From an uncultured Draconibacterium sp. (GTDB taxonomy: Bacteria; Bacteroidota; Bacteroidia; Bacteroidales; Prolixibacteraceae), in contig NZ_OY776411.1 of assembly GCF_963675585.1 (NCBI RefSeq), forward strand, positions 377,001 to 441,000: 64,000 bases of DNA, given 5' to 3'. The position numbers were made by a program, and so were the translations under genes. The notes below the pieces were generated by a model. The model saw nothing but the letters and a program-made list of their open reading frames with translations, did not search any database and had not been told where the DNA came from. Numbering within the stretch: position 1 is the first letter of the stretch; every line of letters begins with the position of its first letter. This document shows, in pieces, positions 9,476-17,569 of the stretch.

Positions 9476-10057
9476 TTATCTTAAAATCTTGTTAAACAGG
9501 TACAAAAGATGATCGACATCTGCATTGGAGATTTTCACCTTTTGCTTGCTATTTTTATAGCGTTGATTAATGTATTGAATGGTATTTATAAATAAGATCA
9601 GGTACAGATCATCTTCGCTTATTTTAGTATCCAGCGCATTCGAGCTCTGTCCAAACTCTTTTACTTTACGGATAATTTCAAATGTATTTTCACGAATTGT
9701 TTGATCGATTACAAAGCTATAATCATTGGTAAGTACATATAAAAATTTGACTTTAATTGGTTCAGCATTTGCCATTCGTACAAAATCGCGCACCATGGTT
9801 TCAATGGTTTCCGAAAACGACAATTCCTTTTCAATCAGTACTTCAAACTCGCCAAATACTTCCTGATACACTTCCTGTAATATGGAATTAACCATTTCGT
9901 ATTTGCCTTTGTAGTGCATGTAAAAATAACCCGAAGCCACTTCGGCTTCTTTTGCAATTAAAGCTGCCGATGCTCCTCCAAATCCGCGTTCCACAACTAG
10001 TTTCATGGTGGCTTGTTTTAAACGCTCAATTTTTTTATGATCAGTAATTCGTGCCAT
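9476..10057 (-). CDS. TetR/AcrR-family regulator of the exporter operon
   Basis: 193 residues. The N-terminal TetR helix-turn-helix lies at about 10-55 (LVVERGFGGASAALIAKEAE, then SGYFYMHYKGKYEMVN). The C-terminal ligand-binding domain is unassigned. It is first in the operon and almost certainly a local repressor: a 14-bp perfect palindrome lies just upstream of its start, between the start codon and a candidate -7 element, which would give autoregulation of the whole exporter operon. The inducer is unknown. Confidence 0.85.
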   Translation of the reverse strand: MARITDHKKIERLKQATMKLVVERGFGGASAALIAKEAEVASGYFYMHYKGKYEMVNSILQEVYQEVFGEFEVLIEKELSFSETIETMVRDFVRMANAEPIKVKFLYVLTNDYSFVIDQTIRENTFEIIRKVKEFGQSSNALDTKISEDDLYLILFINTIQYINQRYKNSKQKVKISNADVDHLLYLFNKILR

Positions 10058-10073
10058 AATTAGTTATTTAATA

Positions 10074-10087
10074 AATGAACGTTCATT
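10074..10087. promoter_or_regulatory. Probable TetR operator
   Basis: A perfect 14-bp palindrome AATGAACGTTCATT starts 17 bases before the tetR start and is followed by a further half-site-like ATTCATTT. It lies 12 bases downstream of the candidate -7 element, where bound repressor would block transcription. Palindromes of the ATGAACGTTCAT kind are common for TetR regulators. Confidence 0.65.
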
Positions 10088-10098
10088 CATTTATGATG

Positions 10099-10106
10099 CA
10101 AATGTA
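10099..10106 (-). promoter_or_regulatory. Candidate -7 element of the TetR exporter operon
   Basis: On the minus strand this reads TACATTTG, an exact TAnnTTTG match. Transcription would start a few bases downstream, at the edge of the palindromic operator. A convincing -33 TTG is not seen. Confidence 0.5.
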
Positions 10107-10233
10107 ATAACATTAACGGTATTTTGTCCTTTTTCGTTTTGTATATTAACCTAATTTAAAATTGAAGCGTAGATCTTCACAAATTGTACACACAGCAAAC
10201 AAAAAAATGGGATTGGACTGACTTTTGGGCACA

Positions 10234-10264
10234 AAAAAACCGGACTCAAATGAATCCGGTTTTA
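10234..10264 (-). terminator. Terminator of the sugar isomerase-like gene
   Basis: On the minus strand an AAACCGGA / TCCGGTTT stem closes a short loop and runs into a T tract (TTTTTTTG). It lies about 20 bases after the stop codon. Confidence 0.8.
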
Positions 10265-10282
10265 AGTTAAAATATCGTTTGC

Positions 10283-11221
10283 TTAAACAAAAAGCTTCGC
10301 ATTAATATTGTCGATACTTGCTTTCACACCTTCAAAAGGTTTGCCATTACCCTGGTTGTCGTCTTCAACAAATAAATATTTCAAACCTGCAGTTTCGCGT
10401 GCATCGTAAATACGTTTGTAATTTGCAACACCGGCACCAACAGAAACAATATCGTCTTTGTCTACTGTATAAAATGGCTCAACAACTTCTTTCCCCATAC
10501 CTTTAAAGTGAAGTAGTTGGAAACGGCCCGGATATTTATTGAACATTTCAACAGGATCCTGACCAGCTTTCATTGCCCAGTAACAATCCAGTTCCATTGT
10601 AATCAGGTCTGCATCCATTTCTTTCAGGAATACATCGTAGTATGGTACCATTCCGTCGGTTGGTTTAAACTCGAAGTTATGGTTGTGGTAACCAAATTGA
10701 ATACCTACATTTTTCATGATCTCACCAACTTTATTCCACTCGGCAATCATTCTTTTGTACGTTTCAATGTTACGGTCTTTTTCTTCAATCCAAGGCTGAA
10801 CACAGTATTCAACACCAATTTCGGCATGTGCATCGGCCATTATTTGAGCACTTGCAGTAGTAATTCCTTCAGCTTCAACACTGGTATGGCTACTTACAAC
10901 CTTCATTCCGTTGTCTTCCACCATTTTTTGGAATTCTTTTGGTGCTACACCATAAAATTTGCCATCGGCATACGAGGCCATCTCAACAAATTTATAGCCC
11001 ATGTCGGCAATTTTCTTTAACGAACCGGCTGCATCCGCTGCCATTGCATCGCGAATACTATAAAGCTGCAGTCCAAGACCCATTCCTGTAGCAGCCTTAA
11101 CTGCTTCTGCCACTTGTTCGGCAGGTTTTTTTGCGCCCGAACCGCAAGCGTAGGTTCCAAGTGCCAAAACACCAACCGTACCTGCTGTTGATATTCGTAG
11201 AAATTCTCTTCTATTCTTCAT
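10283..11221 (-). CDS. Exported sugar phosphate isomerase/epimerase-like protein (AP_endonuc_2 TIM barrel)
   Basis: 312 residues. The N-terminus has a twin-arginine-type signal (NRREFLRIST, residues 3-12) followed by a hydrophobic stretch ending in a Cys, so export by the Tat route is likely. The rest is a xylose-isomerase-like TIM barrel. It starts GLQLYSIRD (about 49-57) and contains GYHNHNFEF (about 178-186) and ITMELDCYWA (about 208-217), with the Glu, His and Asp residues that usually bind a divalent metal. Bacteroidota carry many such periplasmic isomerase/epimerase-like proteins in sugar catabolism; the substrate is unknown. It is monocistronic, with its own terminator. Confidence 0.82.
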   Translation of the reverse strand: MKNRREFLRISTAGTVGVLALGTYACGSGAKKPAEQVAEAVKAATGMGLGLQLYSIRDAMAADAAGSLKKIADMGYKFVEMASYADGKFYGVAPKEFQKMVEDNGMKVVSSHTSVEAEGITTASAQIMADAHAEIGVEYCVQPWIEEKDRNIETYKRMIAEWNKVGEIMKNVGIQFGYHNHNFEFKPTDGMVPYYDVFLKEMDADLITMELDCYWAMKAGQDPVEMFNKYPGRFQLLHFKGMGKEVVEPFYTVDKDDIVSVGAGVANYKRIYDARETAGLKYLFVEDDNQGNGKPFEGVKASIDNINAKLFV

Positions 11222-11574
11222 GATAATCTTTTAGTTAGTTTATATTAAATTAATTCAGCTATTTTTTCGAAATGAGCCTAAATATAATGCAATACAATTA
11301 TTTCTAAATATTTATACCTCATTTTTTTACAAAAAAACATCCAACAAATGTATAACTGCTTTCTGTCCGGAATATTTTAGAACTTAAAAAAGAAGCCACA
11401 TTAAATGCATTAAAAACTGGATTTAAAAAGTATCCAAGCAGAAAAACAACACACATACACCCTGATTTATAATAAATTGCATTTCAGAATCGATGTACAA
11501 AATTAAATATCAGAATGTGCGGAAAAATGAAAAGAATGATTGCCGAAAGTGACTTAAATAGCTGATACTATCAA
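11222..11574. other. AT-rich intergenic stretch, nothing recognised
   Basis: About 350 bases between two minus-strand genes. It holds the 5' region of the isomerase-like gene and the 3' end of the patatin gene. I see no plausible coding frame, tRNA, repeat or convincing hairpin terminator. Confidence 0.5.
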
Positions 11575-13863
11575 TTAAAATGGAAAACCTACACTAAAAT
11601 GGAAACGCGTTTTACTGTCCTTGTTATTATCGGAAACAAGCAGTTGTACCGGCCCAATAACCGATAAAAATTTAAGGCCAATGTTGTAGCCCCAGTAATA
11701 ATCGGTTAACGAATGGTGCGTAAAATTAGCAAACAAATCGTCGTAGGTATCGGCAAAATTACCTGCATTTACTGTCCCCGACAAAAACAGTCCCGAAGCC
11801 AGCTCAACATTCAACCCGGATTTTATGAACGAATAATTATAGGCGTAAACTTCGGCAAAATTATAGCCCACAAAATTTTTAAATACGTACAGGTCTTCAA
11901 ACTGGGTGCCGCCCAGCATAAAAATTCCGTAGGTTCCCGGGTTGTCGGTATTTAGTCCAGCACCAACGCCAAAATTATACGTAAACCGTTCAGCAAATGT
12001 TTTGTACCAGTTGTGGCTTAAACTTAAGGTGGCATAAGGAGTGTTTACCTCACCTACAAAATACTGCTGCTCGGGGTTGTATGTCTTTAACTCCATTTTT
12101 GCACTGGTACTGGCAGCGTGTGTAAACAAAACTTCGAGTTTCATTCCTTTTTTGGGGAAATACAAATTATCGGTGGAATTTAGTTTGTAAAATACAGTGT
12201 AGCCCCATTCCTTTGTAAGGTGTTTTTTAAAATTCGCTTCGGGATAAATACTTTGCAAATCTGATTTGGGAGTTAGTTTGTTCGACCGGAAAAATCCCTT
12301 TGCTCCAAAGTGATGGTTTAATCCGGGCGCATAATAAATGCCATATCCAACATCAAAAAAACCGTGTTTGTAATTTCCCAAACGTTCTCCTTTTTCGTAA
12401 AATGGCAATTTGTAATTTCTTGTATTTAGAAAAAACTGATCGGATAAACGCTGACTCTGTCCAAATTTTTTATCCAGCAACATGCTAAATCCGGGATTTT
12501 CGGCCACATTTACACTCATCAAAAAGCGTGAAGCGGGCAGCAGCATATTTCGCAAAGTAAGGTTCATTACCATTCCAACCCCTAAATCATCGTCGTAGTT
12601 TGGAGTAAAATTAAACATCGAACGAGGATTTTCTTTTACCTGAAAAACCAAAATATAACCGTCCGCATCCTCGCTCTTTTTTAAGGAATACGTGAGTTTA
12701 CTATAATAGCGGGTGCCATACATATAGTCTATGGCTTCCTTAATATTGTCGAAGGTTACCGAATCGCCTTTTTCAATACCCGATCTTTCTATAACATCTT
12801 CCTTATCGAGAAACTGCAAATTTTCAACTTCAATATCACTAATTAGAATATGTTTTGGCTGACTGATTTTGGGAACGGCTCTCAGTTTCAGATCCAATCT
12901 TTTGGCAAGTGCCTTTATCTCTTTCATTTGGAGCCGGGCCGAATTTTCTCCCACTTGCTGAATGGCTTCCCCTTTGGTAAAATCGCTTGCACTGAAATCA
13001 TCCAAATCAGGAACAATTAAAATATCGCATTTCGGATTTTGCTCGCGGGCATCAACTATTCCTGCCAATGCGATCGACCGTTGCAGTATATCTGTCATCG
13101 ATGTTATTTCATTCGCCTTAATATTTTCGGGGTACCCAACATACACACCAATAATAACATCAGCACCCATGTTAATAGCCTCCTGCACCGGGAAGTTACG
13201 AATTACGCCTCCATCAATCAGTAACATTGAATCCAGGTGCACCGGCGAAAAAACGGTTGGTATCGACATACTGGCACGAATGGATTTTACCAGATCGCCG
13301 GAACTGTGTTCCACAACTTTACCTGAAATAATATCAACGGACATGCAATGAAACGGGATGGGTAAACTATCGAAATTCTGCTCCGAAGACAGTGGCCAGA
13401 AAAGCTCGGAGAAATAGCTCTCAAGATGCTGGCCTTCAATCAATCCGGCAGGCAGGTTGATTTTCTTTTCTTTAATCGGAATTTCAAATGTATATTTTTT
13501 TGATTCCCGTTTTTCGAGCATGGTAACCATTCGTAAATTCTCGTCGTCGGTTAAAAGTTGGGGCCAATTGGCATTCTTTACAATCCAGGATAATTCATCT
13601 ACCGAATAACCGGCAGCATACAAACTCCCAACAATACTTCCCATGCTGGTACCTGTTATAATGTCGGGTTTTATACCGGCTTCCTCCAAAACTTTTATTA
13701 CACCAACATGTGCCAATCCTTTTGCACCGCCTCCACTTAATACCAAACCAATTTTAGGTTTTTCAAGCCGTAAACTATCATTTTGTGCATGGCTGCTAAA
13801 AGCAAAAAACACCAAGGTAAATAGCAGTATAAAGCCAGAATTAATATGCTTGTTGTTATTCAC
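11575..13863 (-). CDS. Patatin-like phospholipase fused to an outer-membrane beta-barrel
   Basis: 762 residues. A signal peptide (about 10-26) precedes a patatin lipase domain with the oxyanion loop SGGGAKG (43-49), nucleophile motif GTSMG (Ser73) and catalytic Asp in IDGG (Asp217). A POTRA-like segment follows at about 345-400 (ISDIEVENLQFLDKEDVI), then an Omp85/surface-antigen beta-barrel with alternating aromatic strands ending in Phe (HFSVGFPF). This is the PlpD (type Vd) architecture: lipase, POTRA and barrel in one chain. It probably acts on phospholipids from the outer membrane. Its gene is preceded by a 58-residue small gene on the same strand. Confidence 0.9.
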   Translation of the reverse strand: MNNNKHINSGFILLFTLVFFAFSSHAQNDSLRLEKPKIGLVLSGGGAKGLAHVGVIKVLEEAGIKPDIITGTSMGSIVGSLYAAGYSVDELSWIVKNANWPQLLTDDENLRMVTMLEKRESKKYTFEIPIKEKKINLPAGLIEGQHLESYFSELFWPLSSEQNFDSLPIPFHCMSVDIISGKVVEHSSGDLVKSIRASMSIPTVFSPVHLDSMLLIDGGVIRNFPVQEAINMGADVIIGVYVGYPENIKANEITSMTDILQRSIALAGIVDAREQNPKCDILIVPDLDDFSASDFTKGEAIQQVGENSARLQMKEIKALAKRLDLKLRAVPKISQPKHILISDIEVENLQFLDKEDVIERSGIEKGDSVTFDNIKEAIDYMYGTRYYSKLTYSLKKSEDADGYILVFQVKENPRSMFNFTPNYDDDLGVGMVMNLTLRNMLLPASRFLMSVNVAENPGFSMLLDKKFGQSQRLSDQFFLNTRNYKLPFYEKGERLGNYKHGFFDVGYGIYYAPGLNHHFGAKGFFRSNKLTPKSDLQSIYPEANFKKHLTKEWGYTVFYKLNSTDNLYFPKKGMKLEVLFTHAASTSAKMELKTYNPEQQYFVGEVNTPYATLSLSHNWYKTFAERFTYNFGVGAGLNTDNPGTYGIFMLGGTQFEDLYVFKNFVGYNFAEVYAYNYSFIKSGLNVELASGLFLSGTVNAGNFADTYDDLFANFTHHSLTDYYWGYNIGLKFLSVIGPVQLLVSDNNKDSKTRFHFSVGFPF

Positions 13864-13937
13864 TTTTGTAAGGTTAAAATGGTAAAAAAAAGAAGTTAAT
13901 CAAAAGATGCCCATTAAGCAACTGTAAAAGTCTATAC

Positions 13938-14114
13938 TTATTCGTATGAATTTAAAAAATGAACAAGTTCGAGCACCTCTTTCTCCGATGAAAAAGGATA
14001 ACCGCCATTCACTTTAAGCGAATAAATATTGTGATATAATATACTTTGTTTGGCGGGTGTCCATGTTGTAATTAACGAAATTGCATCTTGATAGAGTTGG
14101 TCACGTTTTGTCAT
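13938..14114 (-). CDS. Small hypothetical protein, 58 residues
   Basis: An ATG-started frame gives 58 residues beginning MTKRDQLYQDAIS and ending in a Tyr-Glu. It has an acidic/basic amphipathic N-terminus, a central ITTWTPAKQSILYHNIYSL stretch and a VNGGYPFSS turn, with no signal peptide or membrane segment. The minus strand upstream has an A-rich GAAAGAAAAAC, acceptable as a Bacteroidota initiation region. It is 36 bases downstream of the LytTR gene and 74 bases upstream of the patatin gene, so it could end the RND-LytSR operon. I recognise no family. Coding status rests on open frame, plausible composition and position. Confidence 0.6.
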   Translation of the reverse strand: MTKRDQLYQDAISLITTWTPAKQSILYHNIYSLKVNGGYPFSSEKEVLELVHFLNSYE

Positions 14115-14150
14115 AATTAGTGTTTTTCTTTCTGTAGATTTTCTGTCAGA

Positions 14151-14921
14151 TTATTTCCCCACCCATTCTTTAAACTCGCCGGCCTTTAATCGGCTTATTG
14201 TAATTGGTTCGTCGAAAGGATGTATTAAACGTAGAATAAGTTTTCCCCCAAAGTGATTTTCGAATTTTCGAATTGCATTCACATTTACGATTGTACTTCG
14301 GTTGGTTCGGAAAAACAATTCCGGATCAATTTGTTCTTCTAATTTTTCGATGGTTAAATCAATGATGTGTGCTTTCCCATCGAAAGTATATGCTGTTGTT
14401 ACTCTGTTTTCGGTTATAAACCAGGCAATATCATCCACATCAAGTTTAAAATAAGATGTTACTCCACTCACCAAAAAACGTTTTCTGTATTTTTTTTCTC
14501 CCTTTGTAATGGCCTCAAGTATTTGATGATAATCGGGAGCCTCACTGTGTTCTTTCTCCGTATTAAGAAAAATATTTTCGAGTTTTTCAATGGCCTGCTG
14601 AAGTTTACTCTCCTTAATTGGTTTTAACAAATAGTCTACACTGTTTACCTGAAATGCACGTAAAGCGTATTCGTCGTAAGCGGTGGTAAAAATTACCATA
14701 CTTTCTACCTTTACTGCATCGAAGATTGAAAAGCTAATGCCGTCGGTAAGCTGAATGTCCATAAAAATAAGGTCAGGCGCCGGATTAGTATTTAACCAGG
14801 CAACTGTGCTGTTTACACTTTCAAACCATTCTACGATTTCCCATTCGGGGCGTAATTTTTCAACCATTCCCCGAAGCAGCCGGTAATTGTGTAGTTCGTC
14901 TTCAACAATAATTATTCTCAT
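14151..14921 (-). CDS. LytTR-family response regulator
   Basis: 256 residues. The N-terminal receiver domain has acidic residues E7-D8-E9, the phospho-acceptor Asp55 (FMDIQL) and the conserved Lys in YLLKPIKES (about 109). A C-terminal LytTR DNA-binding domain covers about 148-250 (ENRVTTAYTFDGKAHIIDLT, FFRTNRSTIVNVNAI). It is the partner of the histidine kinase 17 bases upstream. Because both follow the RND pump genes on the same strand, they probably control that pump or the envelope stress it answers. LytTR regulators bind short direct repeats; I did not find a clear pair. Confidence 0.9.
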   Translation of the reverse strand: MRIIIVEDELHNYRLLRGMVEKLRPEWEIVEWFESVNSTVAWLNTNPAPDLIFMDIQLTDGISFSIFDAVKVESMVIFTTAYDEYALRAFQVNSVDYLLKPIKESKLQQAIEKLENIFLNTEKEHSEAPDYHQILEAITKGEKKYRKRFLVSGVTSYFKLDVDDIAWFITENRVTTAYTFDGKAHIIDLTIEKLEEQIDPELFFRTNRSTIVNVNAIRKFENHFGGKLILRLIHPFDEPITISRLKAGEFKEWVGK

Positions 14922-14938
14922 GGCCTTTGAATTTTCAG

Positions 14939-16006
14939 TTATAACATGGGAATTTTAACTTCAAATCTCTCTTCGTCATACTGCACAACAATCTCTTCCG
15001 ATGTCAGCATTTCATACCGTTTTACAAGATTTCTTAAACCTGTTTTGGTTGAATACGAAGAAGCTCTAAGATTCAGACTATTCGACACAATTAAAAATTT
15101 TGCATCGGTAGTAATTTCAATTTTTAATGGACTTTCTTTACTGGTAACATTGTGTTTAATGGCATTCTCCACCAAAAGCTGCAAAGTTAACGGCGCAATT
15201 TCCTTTTCAAGATCTTGCTCCAGAATAGCACTTTTAACTTCTATGCCTGCTCCCAATCGTTCCTTGTGCAAGCCAATATACGATTCAATAAATTCAAACT
15301 CTTCACTCAGTTTTACAAGTCGTTTGTCTTTGCTTTGTAAAACGTAGCGGTACACATCGGTAAAATTCTCGGTAAATTCAAGTGCAGTGCTTTGGTCGTA
15401 AATAATCAATGATTTAAGTACGCTCAAATTGTTAAAGAGAAAATGAGGATTCAACTGATCTTGCAAAGAGTTGTAATCCATACGCAATTTTTCGCGTTTC
15501 ATTTCTGCAATTTGCTCCTGCGAGTCGAGCCATTTCTGTGTAAACCGGGCTACTGCCAGCGAACTTGCCGTCATTTGCACAAATAATAAGCCCATCAGTA
15601 ATCCCATAAAAATCCCTGGTCGTGAATGTTCTTCCAGCAGTTCAGGTTCAATAAAAAACATCAATCCTTTCATTACCAAAAGTAAAACCAATAATCCCAG
15701 CACTAATTGTATCGCTAAACGCAACTTCAGTTTCTTGGGAACCGGTAAAAATCGTTCCAAAATGGTATCAAGTATAATCTGAAATTCTGCTACAAGATTA
15801 AATGCAATAATGATAGTGATGTAATAAAAAGATGCAGGTTTGGTTGTATGCTCGGAAGTACCAACAATGAAGGTAATAAGATTTAATACCCCGACAGCGA
15901 TTATACTGATTATTACAAACCGGATTATAACATTTCCCGGTTTATAGCTCGGCAATCGCACTGCCAATGCCAGTTTCTTTTTACTATGTAGGTCTAAACA
16001 CTTCAT
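14939..16006 (-). CDS. LytS-type sensor histidine kinase
   Basis: 355 residues. Four membrane segments (about 28-48, 60-80, 98-118, 132-152) lead to a His_kinase (PF06580) domain: QLNPHFLFN with phospho-acceptor His188, then an HATPase region with the N box VENAIKHN (about 286). The C-terminal ATP-binding part is short, as usual for this family. There is no large sensor domain, so it probably senses the membrane. The gene is 18 bases downstream of the TolC gene and 17 bases upstream of the LytTR regulator, which makes a five-gene pump-plus-sensor operon plausible. Confidence 0.88.
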   Translation of the reverse strand: MKCLDLHSKKKLALAVRLPSYKPGNVIIRFVIISIIAVGVLNLITFIVGTSEHTTKPASFYYITIIIAFNLVAEFQIILDTILERFLPVPKKLKLRLAIQLVLGLLVLLLVMKGLMFFIEPELLEEHSRPGIFMGLLMGLLFVQMTASSLAVARFTQKWLDSQEQIAEMKREKLRMDYNSLQDQLNPHFLFNNLSVLKSLIIYDQSTALEFTENFTDVYRYVLQSKDKRLVKLSEEFEFIESYIGLHKERLGAGIEVKSAILEQDLEKEIAPLTLQLLVENAIKHNVTSKESPLKIEITTDAKFLIVSNSLNLRASSYSTKTGLRNLVKRYEMLTSEEIVVQYDEERFEVKIPML

Positions 16007-16024
16007 CTTAATATCATACCATAA

Positions 16025-17419
16025 CTAACTGTCTTCGCCCGGAATATACAAATTTCCGGTAACTCTTTCCCAGCTGGTTTTTAACACATTAAAGCGTGCC
16101 ACAGCCTGAATCAGCTGAGCCTGTGCATCCTGCCATTGGGCCTGTGCATTTAACAAGTCGGTTGTTGTATTAAGCCCAACCTCAAAACTTGCCTGCGTTT
16201 CCTCCAGACTTTCTTTTGCCTCATCAATATTTTCCTGGGCGAGTAAGATCGATTCGTACGCTTCTTCAACCTGCACCTGTACCTGCATCACCTCAAGTTT
16301 AATTAAATCATTTGTATGTTGCAAATCGTTTTCTGCCTGATCGATACGCAACTGAGCCGCACGTTGTTTCTTTTTACCCTGCCCCCACTGAAAAATCGGG
16401 ATGGAAACCTGCGCTGCAACAAGCGTTCTAAAATCCGAGTTTTCGTATAAATCCTTCACCCAAATATTGGTATACTGAACTCCTACACCAACTGTTGGCA
16501 GGTAATCGGCACGGGTAATTTTTGCATCCAATTCTGAAATCTCCTTTTGTTTTTCCAGAATTTTTAGCTCGTTACGTTTGTTTGCTGCCAGCTCGGTTCC
16601 ATTGTTTAAATTGAACAGGTTTACATTGGCAGTTTCGTCGTAGCTGATTTGAATATCTGTTCCCAAATCCTGCCCCAATATTTGGTTCAGCGACATTTTA
16701 GTAAGACGTAACCCGTTTTTAGCCTTTAGCAAATTCAGCTTTGCTTCGTTTTTCTGAACACTCACCTTCAGTTTTTCACTTGCCGGTTGTAAACCAACTT
16801 CGTACATCGCTGTCATTTGGTCTTCCAGCTCAGTCAACATCTTAATATACTCCTCGGCAATTTTAATGCTCGATTGTACCATGGCAACATTCCAGAATGC
16901 CTGGTCGGTACTTTCAATTACCTGCGAGTAGGTCATATTTAAGGCTAAATCAGAAATAGCAACTCCTGCGTCGGCCTGTTTATTCGAATTTTTTATTTTA
17001 CCGCCCGCATAAACGGGCTGCGAAACCGACAAACCCGATTGTACAAGAGTTAACGAGTTCATATCGATACTCATTCCTGAACTCCAGACATCGCTGGTTC
17101 CCGAAAAATCACCGGCTTCGGCAGCTTCTACACTTTCCGCAGTCGGCATAAAATATCCCGGCATCGAAATCCCATCAAACCCGGGACTGTGAGTAAGCGA
17201 AATTTTACCGCTTACACTTGGCAAATAAGCGGTGCGAGCTACTTCCTGATTCGCCAAAGCCTCTTTATTTTGTAGTGCTGACTGTTTTAACTCCTTGTTA
17301 AATTCAACAGCTTGTTTCCGGCACTCTTCCAGAGTCATAACATTCTGACCCGAGACAGTCCCCAGCACCGTTGCAAAAAAAACAAAGGTGCTTATGATGT
17401 ATTTAATCGATTGAATCAT
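16025..17419 (-). CDS. TolC-family outer-membrane protein of the RND pump
   Basis: 464 residues with a signal peptide (about 5-24) and two outer-membrane-efflux repeats. The C-terminal half contains the typical helix SLEETQASFEVGLNTTTDLL near residue 420. It is expected to be the trimeric exit duct for the RND pump encoded upstream. The gap to the RND gene (150 bases) holds two tandem hairpins that may lower read-through or stabilise the upstream message, so this gene could be expressed at a different level. Confidence 0.88.
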   Translation of the reverse strand: MIQSIKYIISTFVFFATVLGTVSGQNVMTLEECRKQAVEFNKELKQSALQNKEALANQEVARTAYLPSVSGKISLTHSPGFDGISMPGYFMPTAESVEAAEAGDFSGTSDVWSSGMSIDMNSLTLVQSGLSVSQPVYAGGKIKNSNKQADAGVAISDLALNMTYSQVIESTDQAFWNVAMVQSSIKIAEEYIKMLTELEDQMTAMYEVGLQPASEKLKVSVQKNEAKLNLLKAKNGLRLTKMSLNQILGQDLGTDIQISYDETANVNLFNLNNGTELAANKRNELKILEKQKEISELDAKITRADYLPTVGVGVQYTNIWVKDLYENSDFRTLVAAQVSIPIFQWGQGKKKQRAAQLRIDQAENDLQHTNDLIKLEVMQVQVQVEEAYESILLAQENIDEAKESLEETQASFEVGLNTTTDLLNAQAQWQDAQAQLIQAVARFNVLKTSWERVTGNLYIPGEDS

Positions 17420-17479
17420 GTCTTACAATTTCAAAATAGTGTTTCAATTTTATTTCTGTTTGTCAATCCCTCCCTCAAT

Positions 17480-17528
17480 CTCCCTCTCCGAAAAGAGGGA
17501 GGCGATTTTCGTTGTTAAACGAATATCG
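17480..17528. repeat. Two adjacent hairpins between RND and TolC genes
   Basis: The first hairpin is a perfect 8-bp stem CTCCCTCT / AGAGGGAG (17480-17501). The second is an 11-bp stem CGATTTTCGTT / AACGAATATCG with one mismatch (17503-17528). No T tract follows on the minus strand. The CCCTCCCT-like bases before it and GGGAGGA after it add an outer dyad. It looks like a dispersed intergenic element inserted in an operon rather than a terminator. Confidence 0.6.
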
Positions 17529-17569
17529 GGAGGATCTTCAACTTTTATTATTATTCACCTTTTAGTGGC

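Noticed and set aside
10517-11020. 167-codon plus-strand frame opposite the isomerase-like gene
   Set aside because: Fully antisense to a well supported TIM-barrel gene; rich in His, Phe and Cys in a way typical of complement frames.
12962-13351. 129-codon plus-strand frame opposite the patatin gene
   Set aside because: Antisense to the lipase domain with its catalytic motifs; no start context and no neighbours on that strand.
14946-15347. 133-codon plus-strand frame opposite the LytS kinase
   Set aside because: Covers the HATPase region of a clear kinase on the other strand; Ser/Leu-rich shadow.
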